From: Flavobacteriales bacterium
Lineage (GTDB): Bacteria; Bacteroidota; Bacteroidia; Flavobacteriales_F; PHOS-HE28
Reading direction: 5' to 3'
Length of the DNA stretch: 64,000 nt
Assembly: GCA_026129465.1 (NCBI GenBank)
Contig: JAHCIA010000001.1
Location: forward strand, 1-64,000
Made by a program: the position numbers and the translations under genes. The notes beneath the pieces are model-generated. The model had not been told where the DNA came from, ran no database searches, and saw only the letters and a list, made by a program, of their open reading frames with translations. This document shows positions 8,687 to 17,578 of the stretch, piece after piece (position 1 is the stretch's first letter; each line of letters starts with the position of its first letter).

Positions 8687-8694
8687 CAAAAGTA
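8687..8694 (-). promoter_or_regulatory. Bacteroidota -7 box for tRNA-Lys
   Basis: TACTTTTG on the minus strand matches TAnnTTTG and lies 42 bases before the tRNA 5' end. Confidence 0.7.
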
Positions 8695-8728
8695 ACGATC
8701 GCACCGGAACGATCGCCTGCCCGGTGGA

Positions 8729-9898
8729 TCACTTCTTCTCGATGATCGGATGCCGTTCAAAGGGCGCCGCCCGGTCGAAGAGGTAGCGGTAGGTGGCCAG
8801 CGTGCGGTAATTCACCGCGCCGAGGTTCTCGCAAACCTTCATCATGCGCGGGTTGAAGTCGCCGACCCAGGTGAGGATGGTGTCCTTGTAAAGTTTCTTG
8901 TTCACGATGTTCTTTTCGCCCAGAACGATCAGTGCGCCTTCGATGCCCTTGCCCTGCCAGTCCTTGGCCACGCCGAAGACGATGCCGGTCATGGTCTTCA
9001 CCGTGCCCCGCCATTTGTGCCAGAGGAACTTCAGCTTGCCCACCCAGTTCAGATCGCCTTCCACATGCTTGAAGATCTCGTTCAGCTCCGGCAGACTGAT
9101 GTACATGGCGATGGGCGTGTCATCGTAGCGGATGAAGAAGACCAGACGCGGGTCCATCACGGGCTTCATGGCCATCACGATCTTCCGCGCCGTGGCCAGT
9201 TCCATGGGCTTGTGGTTCTCGTGGTCCACCCAGGCGCTGTTGTAAACGGTGCAGAAGTCCTGCGCGATCTGTTCCACGGTCCGCCCTACGCTGTCGTGCA
9301 TCCGCATGCGGGGATCGTCGGCCAGTTGCTGGTACTTGCGGTGGAAGATGGGCTGTACGGGCACCTCGGCCGAACGCTTGTAAAAGAGCTGCTTGAAGTA
9401 GAGTTGGAAGCCATAGCGCTCCAGCAGGTCCACGTAGTACGCTGGATTGTAGTTGGTGCCGTAGATGGGCGGGTCGGTGAAGTTGTGGATGAGCAGACCC
9501 CAGAACATGTTGCGGTCGCCCAGGTTGATCGGCCCGTCCATGGCTTCCATCCCCTCGGCCTTGAGCTTGTCGCGTGCGGCGTCAAGCAGCAAGTTGGCCG
9601 CCGTCTGGTCGTTGATGCACTCGAAAAAGCCCATGCCGCCGGTGGGCTGCTTCTCGGTCCGGGCGGTCTTGGGGTTGATGAAGGCGGCGATCCTGCCGAT
9701 GGCCCGGCCGTCAGCGCCATACAGCACCCACCGCCAGGCCTGGCCCTCCTTCAGCAGCTTGTTGCGCCGTGGATCGAAGACCTTTTCGACATCCTGTTTC
9801 AAGTGCGGGATCCAGTTCGGATCGTCGCGGTAGATGTCCCAGGGCAGGCGCATCCAGTCGCGCTGCGTGCGTACGTCCTCAACGATCTTCAACCGCAT
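8729..9898 (-). CDS. GNAT-fold-like conserved protein
   Basis: A 389-residue soluble protein starting MRLKIVEDVRTQRDWMRLPWDIYRDDPNWIPHL. This opening, the GRIAAFIN segment, the GFFECINDQTAANLLLDAA segment and GPINLGDRNMFWGLLIHNF are typical of a conserved Bacteroidota family usually linked to the GNAT acetyltransferase fold. A second GNAT-like block is GIVFGVAKDWQGKGIEGALIV near residues 310-330. No substrate is known. Start 9898 is chosen because the conserved N-terminus begins there; the frame upstream overlaps the aroK 5' region antisense. It is divergent from aroK with a 58-base gap. Confidence 0.75.
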   Translation of the reverse strand: MRLKIVEDVRTQRDWMRLPWDIYRDDPNWIPHLKQDVEKVFDPRRNKLLKEGQAWRWVLYGADGRAIGRIAAFINPKTARTEKQPTGGMGFFECINDQTAANLLLDAARDKLKAEGMEAMDGPINLGDRNMFWGLLIHNFTDPPIYGTNYNPAYYVDLLERYGFQLYFKQLFYKRSAEVPVQPIFHRKYQQLADDPRMRMHDSVGRTVEQIAQDFCTVYNSAWVDHENHKPMELATARKIVMAMKPVMDPRLVFFIRYDDTPIAMYISLPELNEIFKHVEGDLNWVGKLKFLWHKWRGTVKTMTGIVFGVAKDWQGKGIEGALIVLGEKNIVNKKLYKDTILTWVGDFNPRMMKVCENLGAVNYRTLATYRYLFDRAAPFERHPIIEKK

Positions 9899-9956
9899 GG
9901 TGGGCGAAGTTCCGCATTGCACGCGCATCTTCGCACTGGACCTCCGGCCACGACCC

Positions 9957-10472
9957 ATGCGGATCTTCCTCATCGGCTTCATGTGCAGCGGCAAGACCAC
10001 CGTGGGCCGTGCGTTGGCGCCCATGCTCAGCCTGCCTTTCGTGGACCTGGACCGCGCGGTGGAAGCCCGCGTGGGTCCCCTGCTGCCCTACATCCAGCGT
10101 GAAGGGGAGGAGGCCTTCCGGGTGTTGGAGCAGGAGGTCCTGGAGGAAGTGATCGCGGGTCCACCAGGCGTTGTGGCCACTGGCGGTGGCACACCCACCA
10201 TCGGCGACAATCTGCGGCGCATGCTGGCCACGGGCATGGTGCTTTGGCTGGATGTGCCGATGGAGGTGCTGATGCCACGGATCGAACGTGCGGGCGGCGA
10301 TCGGCCTCTGCTCTTCGGCCTGAAGGGCGATGCGCTGCGCCAGCGCGTGGAGACACTTTTTGAGGGGAGGGTAGCGCGCTACGCCGAGGCCCACCATGTC
10401 GTCCCAGCGGAAGGCGATCCGCAAGCTGTGGCGCTGCGTATCCAGGAACTGCTGCGCGCTCAGCCCAGGTAG
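9957..10472 (+). CDS. aroK: Shikimate kinase
   Basis: A 171-residue kinase that phosphorylates shikimate in the chorismate pathway. The N-terminal MRIFLIGFMCSGKTTVGRAL holds the Walker A loop (GFMCSGKT), VDLDRAVE holds the DxD that binds Mg and shikimate, ATGGGTP is the substrate GGG motif, and RPLLFG supplies the lid arginine. Length fits the family. Its 3' end overlaps the end of the convergent pyrR-like gene by 13 bases. Confidence 0.93.
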   Translation: MRIFLIGFMCSGKTTVGRALAPMLSLPFVDLDRAVEARVGPLLPYIQREGEEAFRVLEQEVLEEVIAGPPGVVATGGGTPTIGDNLRRMLATGMVLWLDVPMEVLMPRIERAGGDRPLLFGLKGDALRQRVETLFEGRVARYAEAHHVVPAEGDPQAVALRIQELLRAQPR

Positions 10473-10960
10473 ACCGCGTCCTTGCGGCCCAGTTCCACGC
10501 TGATGTGCTCTTGCAAAGTGGTGCTCAGCGTGAGGCCCACGATGTCCGCACGGATCGGGAAGGTGCGGTGCCGGCGGTCCACCAACACCACAGTGCTGAG
10601 CTTCTTGGGCGCAGCCTTCACCAGGAAGGCGGCGGCGTGCATGAGGGTGCGGCCGCTCATGAGCACATCGTCCACCAACACCACCACGCGGCTTGTCAGC
10701 GTATCGGGCGCAGCGGAAAGCGAGACCGGCCTGCCCAGCGGATCGTCCTTGTCCAGCTTGAGTTCCAGCACGTCGATGGCCAGCGGTGATATCGTGCCCA
10801 ACAGCTTGGCCAGACGTTCGGCGATTTTGTGGCCCCGTGGCGCTATGCCCACCAGCGTAATGCCACCCTCGGCATGGTTCTCCTCGTAGAGTTGGTGCGC
10901 GATGCGTTGCAGCTTGCGCCGGACCTGCTCATGCTCCAATACGGTGGTGCGTTCGCTCAT
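10460..10960 (-). CDS. pyrR: PyrR-type phosphoribosyltransferase
   Basis: A 166-residue type I phosphoribosyltransferase. The PRPP-binding loop VVVLVDDVLMSGRTLMHAA and the GIAPRGHKIAERL segment match the PyrR family, where the protein binds pyrimidine-operon RNA and has uracil phosphoribosyltransferase activity. In Bacteroidota the RNA-binding role is less certain, so the enzymatic role is the safer reading. Start 10960 (MSERTTVLEHEQVRRKLQRIA) is preceded at close range by TAACTTGG, one base off the -7 box. No pyrimidine genes are nearby. Confidence 0.82.
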   Translation of the reverse strand: MSERTTVLEHEQVRRKLQRIAHQLYEENHAEGGITLVGIAPRGHKIAERLAKLLGTISPLAIDVLELKLDKDDPLGRPVSLSAAPDTLTSRVVVLVDDVLMSGRTLMHAAAFLVKAAPKKLSTVVLVDRRHRTFPIRADIVGLTLSTTLQEHISVELGRKDAVYLG

Positions 10961-10991
10961 GGGCCGCCAAGTTAATGGCGCACGAAGCCGA

Positions 10992-11411
10992 TCACGCCTT
11001 GCGGCCCATGGTGCCGCGCAGATTGCCCGGCTTGCCATAGAAGGTGCTCATGTGCTTCTGGCTGCCCACGTACTTGAGGATCTTGTCGAAGAGGTCCAGC
11101 GTCGCGGGCTCCAGTCTTTTGAAGCGGATGCACGACTTGCCCCGATCGTGTGGCAGCAGGTCGTGCTTGAAGGCCACCAGCAGGTCGTAGTGCATGATAT
11201 ACAGCGCCATGAAGTGCTTCTGGTTGGCCATGGCACAGAGCGGATGGCCTTCCAGGTGATAGGTGGGCATGCCGAAGGACATGTCCTCCACGATATCCGG
11301 CCAGATGCGGCGTACCATGTCGCGCAGCACCGCCAGATGGATCTTCCGCTCCTCGGGAAGCCCGTCGATGTATTCCTTGGGGGTGATGGATGGCGCGACG
11401 ACCTGCGGCAT
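10992..11411 (-). CDS. DUF1801 domain protein
   Basis: A 139-residue protein of the DUF1801 (YdhG-like) family, recognised from ITPKEYIDGLPEERKIHLAVLRDMVRRIWPD at the N-terminus, the SFGMPTYHLEGHPLCAMANQKHFMALYI middle and the GKSCIRFKR segment. Small cytoplasmic proteins of this family have no agreed function. Start 11411 (MPQVVAPS) fits the family length better than the upstream in-frame ATG at 11525. Confidence 0.8.
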   Translation of the reverse strand: MPQVVAPSITPKEYIDGLPEERKIHLAVLRDMVRRIWPDIVEDMSFGMPTYHLEGHPLCAMANQKHFMALYIMHYDLLVAFKHDLLPHDRGKSCIRFKRLEPATLDLFDKILKYVGSQKHMSTFYGKPGNLRGTMGRKA

Positions 11412-11511
11412 GATAGGGCGAGTGAAGATCGCAAAAATCCCATGTCTCGCCATGCTTGCCGTCAGGCCGTCCGCGATCCCCGCACTTGCCGCCGTGCTCC
11501 GCTGGGGCAGA

Positions 11512-12102
11512 TCACGCTCGATCATCCTTCACCGCGCACAACCACAGCTCACGACCCGCGCGCGGCGTGATGGAATTGAGGCAGGGCTCCAGCGACAGCT
11601 TGTTGAAGTGCTTCTGGAAGATCGGATCATAGTCACCCTTGAAGCCACCGAAGGGCGGATGATCGGTGAAGAGTGTGTCGTTGAACAACACGCCCACCAG
11701 CTTGCCACCGGGGGCGAGCAGCTCCTTCATGTGCTTCACGTAGCGTTCGCGCAATGAAGGGTCCAGTGCGCAGAAAAAGGTCTGCTCCACGATGCGGTCG
11801 TACTGTCCTTCATGCGCGAAGAAGTCACCCACGATCAGGTGTTCCTTTGGATAGTCGGGGCAGCGTGACAGGAGGTCCTTGAAGGGCGCGTCGGTGAGGT
11901 CGATGACGAACACGTTGCGGAAGCCCTGCCGGTGCGCATACTCGGCCTCCCACGCCCGTCCTCCGCCGGGGATCAGGATGCGCAGGTCCTTGTCGGTGAG
12001 CTGGTCGAGGTATTCCTTCAGCGGTGTGGAGGGGCCGCCGATGTCCCAGCCGGTCTCACCGGTGTGGTAGCGGTCTTCCCAAAAGTCTCTGTCCAGTTGC
12101 AT
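11512..12102 (-). CDS. Thiopurine methyltransferase-family SAM methyltransferase
   Basis: A 196-residue SAM-dependent methyltransferase of the TPMT-like class. It starts MQLDRDFWEDRYHTGETGWDIGGPSTPLKEYL, the family signature; ILIPGGGRAWEAEYAHRQGFRNVFVIDLT is the SAM-binding GxG region with its acidic ribose-binding end, and IVEQTFFCALDPSLRERYVKHM is the conserved middle. Bacterial members methylate thiols or halides; the true substrate here is unknown. It diverges from the symporter operon starting near 12277. Confidence 0.88.
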   Translation of the reverse strand: MQLDRDFWEDRYHTGETGWDIGGPSTPLKEYLDQLTDKDLRILIPGGGRAWEAEYAHRQGFRNVFVIDLTDAPFKDLLSRCPDYPKEHLIVGDFFAHEGQYDRIVEQTFFCALDPSLRERYVKHMKELLAPGGKLVGVLFNDTLFTDHPPFGGFKGDYDPIFQKHFNKLSLEPCLNSITPRAGRELWLCAVKDDRA

Positions 12103-12276
12103 GGCAGCAAAGAACGGGATACACGCGCTTGGTGCATGCGACCGGCGGCTTGGGGGCGCATGGAAGCCACGCCGATCCAGTGGTCCCGGGGGGGTACGAT
12201 CGGATCCCGTAATTTTACTGCCTCTTCGGCGTGCCAGTTGTACGCCATTCACCCGGTCCGCCGCCATAGTGTTGCA

Positions 12277-13752
12277 GTGGGCCATGGACATCCCGAACCG
12301 AACGATTTGCACTGGATCGACGCCGGCATCTTCCTCCTTTACATGGTCATGCTCCTTGCGGTGGGCCTGTACTTCATGCGGAAGAATGCCAGCGCGGAGG
12401 ACTACTTCGTGAGCGGTCGCGGCATGGGCAGGTGGCACATCGGTATCTCGGTGGTGGCCACCGACGTGGGCGGCGGTTTCTCCATCGGACTTGGTGGGCT
12501 CGGATTCCTCATCGGTATGAGCGGTTCATGGATGCTCTTCACCGGATTGATCGGTGCATGGCTCGCTGCGGTGTTGCTGATCCCACGCGTGTACGACCTG
12601 GGCAGCAGCAATAAGCTGCTCACCTTCCCACAGCTTTTCGGACACTTCTACGATGGCCGTGTGGCCCTCGTGGCGGGCATCATCTCGGTGATCGGCTACC
12701 TCGGCTTCACCAGCTCGCAGATCCTGGCGGGTGCCAAGCTGGCATCGGTGGCGGTGGAAGGACTGGACCTTAACACCGCACTGCTGGTGATGGGCACTGT
12801 GACCATCCTCTACACCGTGCTGGGCGGTATGAACGCGGTGATCCACACCGACACCGTGCAATGGGTCGTGCTCATCGGTGGGCTCATGTTCCTTGGACTG
12901 CCCATGGCATGGAACGCCGTGGGTGGCTGGATCGCGATCAAAGCCTCCTTGGACCCGGAGTTCATCGGTTTCACCAACATCGGTCCAGCGCAGTTGATCA
13001 ATTGGGCCGTCACCATCATTCCCATCTGGTTCGTGGGCATGACGCTCTACCAACGCATCTACGCCAGCCGCAGCGAACGCGATGCGAAGCAGGCCTGGTT
13101 CATCGCAGGACTGTTCGAGTGGCCGGTGATGGCGCTGCTCGGTGTTGTGCTTGGCCTGCTCGCGCGCGTTGCTGCCGAGCAGGGTATGTTCCTGGCAACC
13201 TTCCCCGGCGGCGCCGAAAGCATGGACCCCGAGATAGGCCTTCCGCTCTTGCTGCGCACCATCCTGCCTGCTGGTCTTATGGGCCTGATGCTTTCGGTCT
13301 ACTTCAGTGCGATCCTCTCCACGGCGGACAGCTGCCTGATGGCGGCCAGTGGCAATCTGCTCACGGACATCGTTCACCGCAAGCGCACCGATATGCCGGT
13401 GATGCGCCAGCTGCGACTTTCACAGGTCTTTACCTTGCTGCTCGGGGCCATCGCATTGGCCCTGGCAGCAGGGATGGAGAACGTGCTGTCGCTCATGCTA
13501 CACAGTTACGCCTTCATGGTGAGCGGGCTGCTCGTGCCCTTGCTGGCCGCTCTGTTCTTCGGTCAGCGACATGCACCGGCCGCGCTGGCGGCCATGGTGG
13601 TGGGTGGTAGCACCACCTTGCTGTTGACCACGCTGGATGTGTCCCTTCCGATGGGGCTTGATGCCAACATCTTCGGTATCACTGCATCCGCACTTGGTTT
13701 CATTGCCGTGGCGCGCCTGTTTCCCATGCGTGCCGCAGCCAATACGATCTGA
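12277..13752 (+). CDS. Sodium:solute symporter (SSS family)
   Basis: A membrane transporter of about 481-491 residues with some 12-13 hydrophobic segments. The core DYFVSGRGMGRWHIGISVVATDVGGGFSIGLGG and the FSAILSTADSCLMAASGN motif are SSS-family landmarks; the latter holds the Na2-site Ser/Thr residues. No ATG fits: the in-frame candidates are GTG at 12277 and TTG at 12307 (which would give MHWIDAGIFLLYMVML, very like family N-termini); the ATG at 12284 is out of frame. Two bases separate its stop from the GNAT gene, the first of four more tightly packed genes, so it probably imports the operon's substrate, perhaps an amino acid or acyl-amino acid (inference). Confidence 0.85.
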   Translation: MGHGHPEPNDLHWIDAGIFLLYMVMLLAVGLYFMRKNASAEDYFVSGRGMGRWHIGISVVATDVGGGFSIGLGGLGFLIGMSGSWMLFTGLIGAWLAAVLLIPRVYDLGSSNKLLTFPQLFGHFYDGRVALVAGIISVIGYLGFTSSQILAGAKLASVAVEGLDLNTALLVMGTVTILYTVLGGMNAVIHTDTVQWVVLIGGLMFLGLPMAWNAVGGWIAIKASLDPEFIGFTNIGPAQLINWAVTIIPIWFVGMTLYQRIYASRSERDAKQAWFIAGLFEWPVMALLGVVLGLLARVAAEQGMFLATFPGGAESMDPEIGLPLLLRTILPAGLMGLMLSVYFSAILSTADSCLMAASGNLLTDIVHRKRTDMPVMRQLRLSQVFTLLLGAIALALAAGMENVLSLMLHSYAFMVSGLLVPLLAALFFGQRHAPAALAAMVVGGSTTLLLTTLDVSLPMGLDANIFGITASALGFIAVARLFPMRAAANTI

Positions 13753-13754
13753 GC

Positions 13755-14189
13755 ATGGAATACATCCACATCGATACCCATACCGGTCCCCATCCGGAGT
13801 ACAGCAACGACCACATCGCACGCTTCCTCGAAGTGCATCTCGATCAGTTCGGCGACAGGAAGGAGGATATCCTGAAGTGCCTGGCCTATGTCTTCGATCA
13901 GCGGCGCGGCGGCTTCGTGGTGCTGGCCGTGGAGGATGGTGGCATCCATGGGGCCGTGGTGGTGAACGACACCGGCATGGGCGGCTACATCCCCGAGAAC
14001 ATCCTGGTGTACATCGCCGTGGACCGACGGCAGCGTGGTAAAGGGCTGGGCAAACAGCTCATGCACGAAGCCATCGCCAGGGCGAAGGGCGCGATCGCCC
14101 TGCATGTGGAACCGGACAATCCCGCACGAAAGCTCTACGAGGCCATCGGCTTCACCAACAAGTACCTCGAAATGCGCCTGCACCGATGA
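13755..14189 (+). CDS. GNAT family N-acetyltransferase
   Basis: A 144-residue GNAT. The acetyl-CoA motif A is VDRRQRGKGLGKQLMHEAI (R/Q-x-x-G-x-G/A loop) at about residues 91-110 and the C-terminal VEPDNPARKLYEAIGFTNK is motif B. The acceptor is unknown. It starts 2 bases after the symporter stop and its TGA overlaps the next ATG in an ATGA arrangement, so translation is coupled to the amidohydrolase. Context suggests acylation or deacylation of amino acids. Confidence 0.9.
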   Translation: MEYIHIDTHTGPHPEYSNDHIARFLEVHLDQFGDRKEDILKCLAYVFDQRRGGFVVLAVEDGGIHGAVVVNDTGMGGYIPENILVYIAVDRRQRGKGLGKQLMHEAIARAKGAIALHVEPDNPARKLYEAIGFTNKYLEMRLHR

Positions 14190-15352
14190 TCGAGCGACCA
14201 CAAGAACTGGCCGTGGACAAGGGCCTGCTGGAACAGCTCGTTGCCCTGCGCCGCGAGTTGCACACCCATCCCGAAACAGCGATGGAGGAGGAGTGGACCT
14301 CCGAGCGGATCGCCCGGTACCTCAAGGCCTTGAACCCGGATGAGCTGCTCACTGGCATCGGTGGTACCGGTGTGTTGGCGCGCTTCGATGGGAAGGGAGA
14401 GGGTCCGGTGTTGCTCTTCCGATGCGAACTCGATGCCCTGGCGATCGAAGAGGAGAACGACTTCGACCACCGCTCCACCATCGAAGGGAAGTCGCACAAG
14501 TGTGGGCACGATGGCCACATGACGATCATCTGTGGCCTGGCGGAGAAGCTCGCTGCGGAACGACCGTCCAAGGGCAAGGTGTGGTTGCTCTTCCAGCCTG
14601 CTGAAGAGAATGGAGAAGGCGCCAAGGCGGTGCTCGAGGATGCACGCGTCACTGCGCTGAAGTTCGATCGCGTCTTCGCATTGCACAACCTGCCCGGCTT
14701 TCCGAAGGGCAGCATCCAGTTGCGCGACGACACCTTCACGGCAGCGGTGAACAGCATCGTGATCACCCTGAAGGGCAAGACCTCGCACGCCGCCGAACCC
14801 GAGCACGGCATCAATCCGGCGGCGGCCATGGGCGAGATCATCACCCGCATCCTCGCGCTGGACCACAACGTGCCCAGCGATCCGCACATGCGCGTGGTCA
14901 CACCCGTGTATGCACGCCTCGGTAGCAAGGACTATGGCATCTCCGCCGGAAGCGCCGAGGTACACATCACCCTGCGATGCTGGCATGATGCGGAGTTGGC
15001 GCAACTCCAACGCTGCGTGGAGGACGTGGCGCGCGAAGTGGCCGGGCATCACGATCTCAAAGTGGACATCAGCTATACGCAGCACTTCCACGCGAACCGC
15101 AACGATCCCGGTACCGTGGACATGGTGCGCAAGGCCGTGGATGCGCTGGGCCTGCCAAGCGAAGAGCGCGAGCACCCCTTCAAGTTCGGTGAGGATTTCG
15201 GGCTGTTCACCGCGAAGTTCCCCGGCTGCATGTTCGGCTTGGGAGCGGGGGAGGACACACCAGCGCTGCACAACCCCGACTACGATTTCCCCGAGGACAT
15301 CATCCCGCATGGCATCGCCGTCTTCGAACGCATCATCCGTGATCAAGCCTGA
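14186..15352 (+). CDS. M20D-family amidohydrolase (N-acyl-amino-acid hydrolase type)
   Basis: A 388-residue metallohydrolase. RRELHTHPETAMEE opens the domain; KCGHDGHM is the metal-binding CGHDGH motif; FQPAEENGEGA holds the catalytic and metal Glu pair; HNLPGFPKGSI and KTSHAAEPEHGINPAAA mark the dimerisation-lid region. Known relatives remove acyl groups from N-acyl-L-amino acids (hippurate hydrolase, aminoacylase) or N-acetyl-diaminopimelate. It has no signal peptide, so it acts in the cytoplasm on imported substrate. Its stop abuts the alr start with no gap, which supports one pathway. Confidence 0.9.
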   Translation: MIERPQELAVDKGLLEQLVALRRELHTHPETAMEEEWTSERIARYLKALNPDELLTGIGGTGVLARFDGKGEGPVLLFRCELDALAIEEENDFDHRSTIEGKSHKCGHDGHMTIICGLAEKLAAERPSKGKVWLLFQPAEENGEGAKAVLEDARVTALKFDRVFALHNLPGFPKGSIQLRDDTFTAAVNSIVITLKGKTSHAAEPEHGINPAAAMGEIITRILALDHNVPSDPHMRVVTPVYARLGSKDYGISAGSAEVHITLRCWHDAELAQLQRCVEDVAREVAGHHDLKVDISYTQHFHANRNDPGTVDMVRKAVDALGLPSEEREHPFKFGEDFGLFTAKFPGCMFGLGAGEDTPALHNPDYDFPEDIIPHGIAVFERIIRDQA

Positions 15353-16501
15353 ATGTTCGAACCCTGCACCATTACGATCAGCCGGTCGGCGTTGAAGAAC
15401 AACATCGGCTTCCTGCGCCAGCGCCTGGGGGATGCGCGCCTCTGTGGTGTCGTGAAGGGCAATGCATACGGCCACGGCCTAAAGCCATTCATCCCGCTGG
15501 CCATGGAACTGGGCGTGGATTACTTCGGCGTGTACTCCGCCGATGAGGCCTGGTATGTGGTGGAGCATCTGCGCAAATGCCCGGACCTCTTCATCATGGG
15601 CATGGTGGAGGACGATGCGCTGGCATGGGCGATCGAGAACAACGTGGAGTTCAGCGTGCACGATCTGTCGCGATTGGAAGCCGCGTTGATGCATGCTGCC
15701 AAGCTGAAGAAGAAGGCGCGCATCCACATCGAAGTGGAAACAGGCATGCACCGAACGGGCTTCGATGCGAAGGCCTTGCCCGCAGCGATCGAACGCCTGC
15801 AACGCCATGCGGAGCAGGTCGAACTCGTGGGTCTCTTCACCCACTTCGCCGGTGCGGAGAGCCGCAGCAACGATCACCGTGTGACCGCCCAGATGGCCCT
15901 GTTTGAAGGCGTGCGGAACAGCTTCGTGCGTGCAGGTCTGCACGCACGCTGCGCCCACCAGGCCTGTTCCGCCGCGGTGATGAACTACCCGCACACCGTG
16001 GGGCCCATGGCGCGTGTGGGCATCATGCAGTACGGCTTCTGGCCCAACCAGGAAACATGGTTCCGATACAGCGCTGTGAGCGGTGACCCCGAGGATCCGC
16101 TGAAGCGTGTGATCGGTTGGCGGAGCCGGGTGATGGCCATCACCGAGGTGGGATCGGGTGGCTTCATCGGATATGGGGCCAGCAGCGAAGCGGCCCACGA
16201 CATGCGCATCGCCGTGGTGCCGGTGGGTTATGCGCACGGTTTCGATCGTGGGCTCAGCAATATGGGCCGCGTCCTCATACGGGGTCAGCATGCGCGGATC
16301 ACCGGCATCGTCAACATGAACGCCATCTGCGTGGACGTCACCGATATCGAAGGCGCGGAGAAAGGTGACGAGGTGGTGCTCATCGGCGAGCAGGGAGACC
16401 ACTGCATCACCGTTTCGTCCTTCAGCGAAATGAGCGAGCAACTCAACTACGAGATGCTCACCCGCCTGCCCCGTAATATCCCGCGCAAGATCGTACCCTG
16501 A
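15353..16501 (+). CDS. alr: Alanine racemase
   Basis: A 382-residue fold type III PLP racemase. Lys35 in VVKGNAYGHG is the PLP lysine and Tyr274 in FIGYGASS is the second catalytic base; Arg221 in PMARVGIMQYG contacts the PLP ring nitrogen. It interconverts L- and D-alanine. Cell-wall D-alanine supply is the standard role, but position inside a catabolic-looking operon, next to a second racemase, leaves room for a broader-specificity enzyme. The ATG follows the amidohydrolase TGA directly. Confidence 0.92.
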   Translation: MFEPCTITISRSALKNNIGFLRQRLGDARLCGVVKGNAYGHGLKPFIPLAMELGVDYFGVYSADEAWYVVEHLRKCPDLFIMGMVEDDALAWAIENNVEFSVHDLSRLEAALMHAAKLKKKARIHIEVETGMHRTGFDAKALPAAIERLQRHAEQVELVGLFTHFAGAESRSNDHRVTAQMALFEGVRNSFVRAGLHARCAHQACSAAVMNYPHTVGPMARVGIMQYGFWPNQETWFRYSAVSGDPEDPLKRVIGWRSRVMAITEVGSGGFIGYGASSEAAHDMRIAVVPVGYAHGFDRGLSNMGRVLIRGQHARITGIVNMNAICVDVTDIEGAEKGDEVVLIGEQGDHCITVSSFSEMSEQLNYEMLTRLPRNIPRKIVP

Positions 16502-16504
16502 GCC

Positions 16505-17575
16505 ATGGCCTACCTGACACTGCAACGCGACAAGCTGCGTAAGAACCACGCGGTGTTGACCAAGTGGTTCGATGGCCATGGCATCGAATGGGGGGTGGTC
16601 ACCAAGCTCCTGTGTGGCAACAAGACCTATCTGCAGGAACTGGTGGACCTGGGCATCTCCGAGATGCACGACACGCGCATCAGCAACCTCAAGGCGATCA
16701 AGGCCATCGCGCCGCAGGTGCAGACGGTGTACATCAAGCCCCCCGCGAAGCGCAGCCTGGCCAATGTGGTGCGCTATGCCGATGTGAGCTTCAACACGGA
16801 CCTGAGCACCATCAAGGGCCTCAGCGATGAGGCCGTGAAGCAGGGCCGCCAACACAAGATCATCATCATGGTGGAGATGGGTGACCTGCGGGAGGGCGTG
16901 ATGGGCGAGCACCTCACTGATTTCTACGCGCAGGTGTTCCAACTTCCGAACATCGAGATCATCGGTATCGGCACCAACCTCAACTGCCTCAACGGCATCA
17001 TGCCATCAGCGGACAAGCTGGTACAGCTCAGTTTGTACAAGCAGTTGATCGAAGTGCGCTTTGACCGGGTGATCCCCTGGGTGAGCGGTGGCACTACGGT
17101 GACGGTACCGCTATTGCTGAACAAGGAGCTGCCCAAGGGCGTGAACCACTTCCGCATCGGCGAAGCTTTGTTCTTTGGTGCTGATCTGTTCACAGGTGGC
17201 ATCCTGCCCGGCATGGAGGCCGATGTGTTCAAGCTCTTCGCTGAGGTGATCGAACTGTACGAGAAACCCGTGGTCCCGACCGGCGTTCAGCAGGCGAATC
17301 CTTCAGGTGTCATACCCGAGTTCGATGAAGCCGACCGTGGTCGCACCACCTACCGCGCCATACTCGACATCGGCCTGTTGGACGTGCAGCCCGCCTACCT
17401 GGTACCCGACGACGAGCATGTGCATATCATCGAGGCCAGCAGCGACATGCTGGTGGTTGACCTGGGCGACAGCGCCCACAACTACAAGGTCGGCGATGTC
17501 ATGAGCTTCAAACTGAAGTACATGGGCGCACTGAGCGTGATGAACTCGCGGTATGTCGACAAGGTGATGGCGTGA
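16505..17575 (+). CDS. Ornithine-racemase-like PLP enzyme (alanine racemase N-terminal family)
   Basis: A 356-residue PLP-dependent racemase of the alanine/ornithine racemase family, distinct from Alr. The N-terminal barrel carries Lys34 in EWGVVTKLLCGNKTYLQEL, the PLP lysine, and the phosphate-binding IGIGTNLNCLNG and VSGGTTVTVPLLL segments; NHFRIGEALFFGADLFTGG is the family C-terminal block. Relatives include ornithine racemase and broad-specificity amino-acid racemases; the exact substrate is not readable. It is the last gene of the operon, 3 bases after alr, and ornithine aminotransferase lies 1.5 kb downstream. Confidence 0.8.
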   Translation: MAYLTLQRDKLRKNHAVLTKWFDGHGIEWGVVTKLLCGNKTYLQELVDLGISEMHDTRISNLKAIKAIAPQVQTVYIKPPAKRSLANVVRYADVSFNTDLSTIKGLSDEAVKQGRQHKIIIMVEMGDLREGVMGEHLTDFYAQVFQLPNIEIIGIGTNLNCLNGIMPSADKLVQLSLYKQLIEVRFDRVIPWVSGGTTVTVPLLLNKELPKGVNHFRIGEALFFGADLFTGGILPGMEADVFKLFAEVIELYEKPVVPTGVQQANPSGVIPEFDEADRGRTTYRAILDIGLLDVQPAYLVPDDEHVHIIEASSDMLVVDLGDSAHNYKVGDVMSFKLKYMGALSVMNSRYVDKVMA

Positions 17576-17578
17576 GTC

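Noticed and set aside
15479..16942. 487-codon frame antisense to alr and the second racemase
   Set aside because: Both sense genes have PLP lysines and tight operon spacing; the antisense product has no motif.
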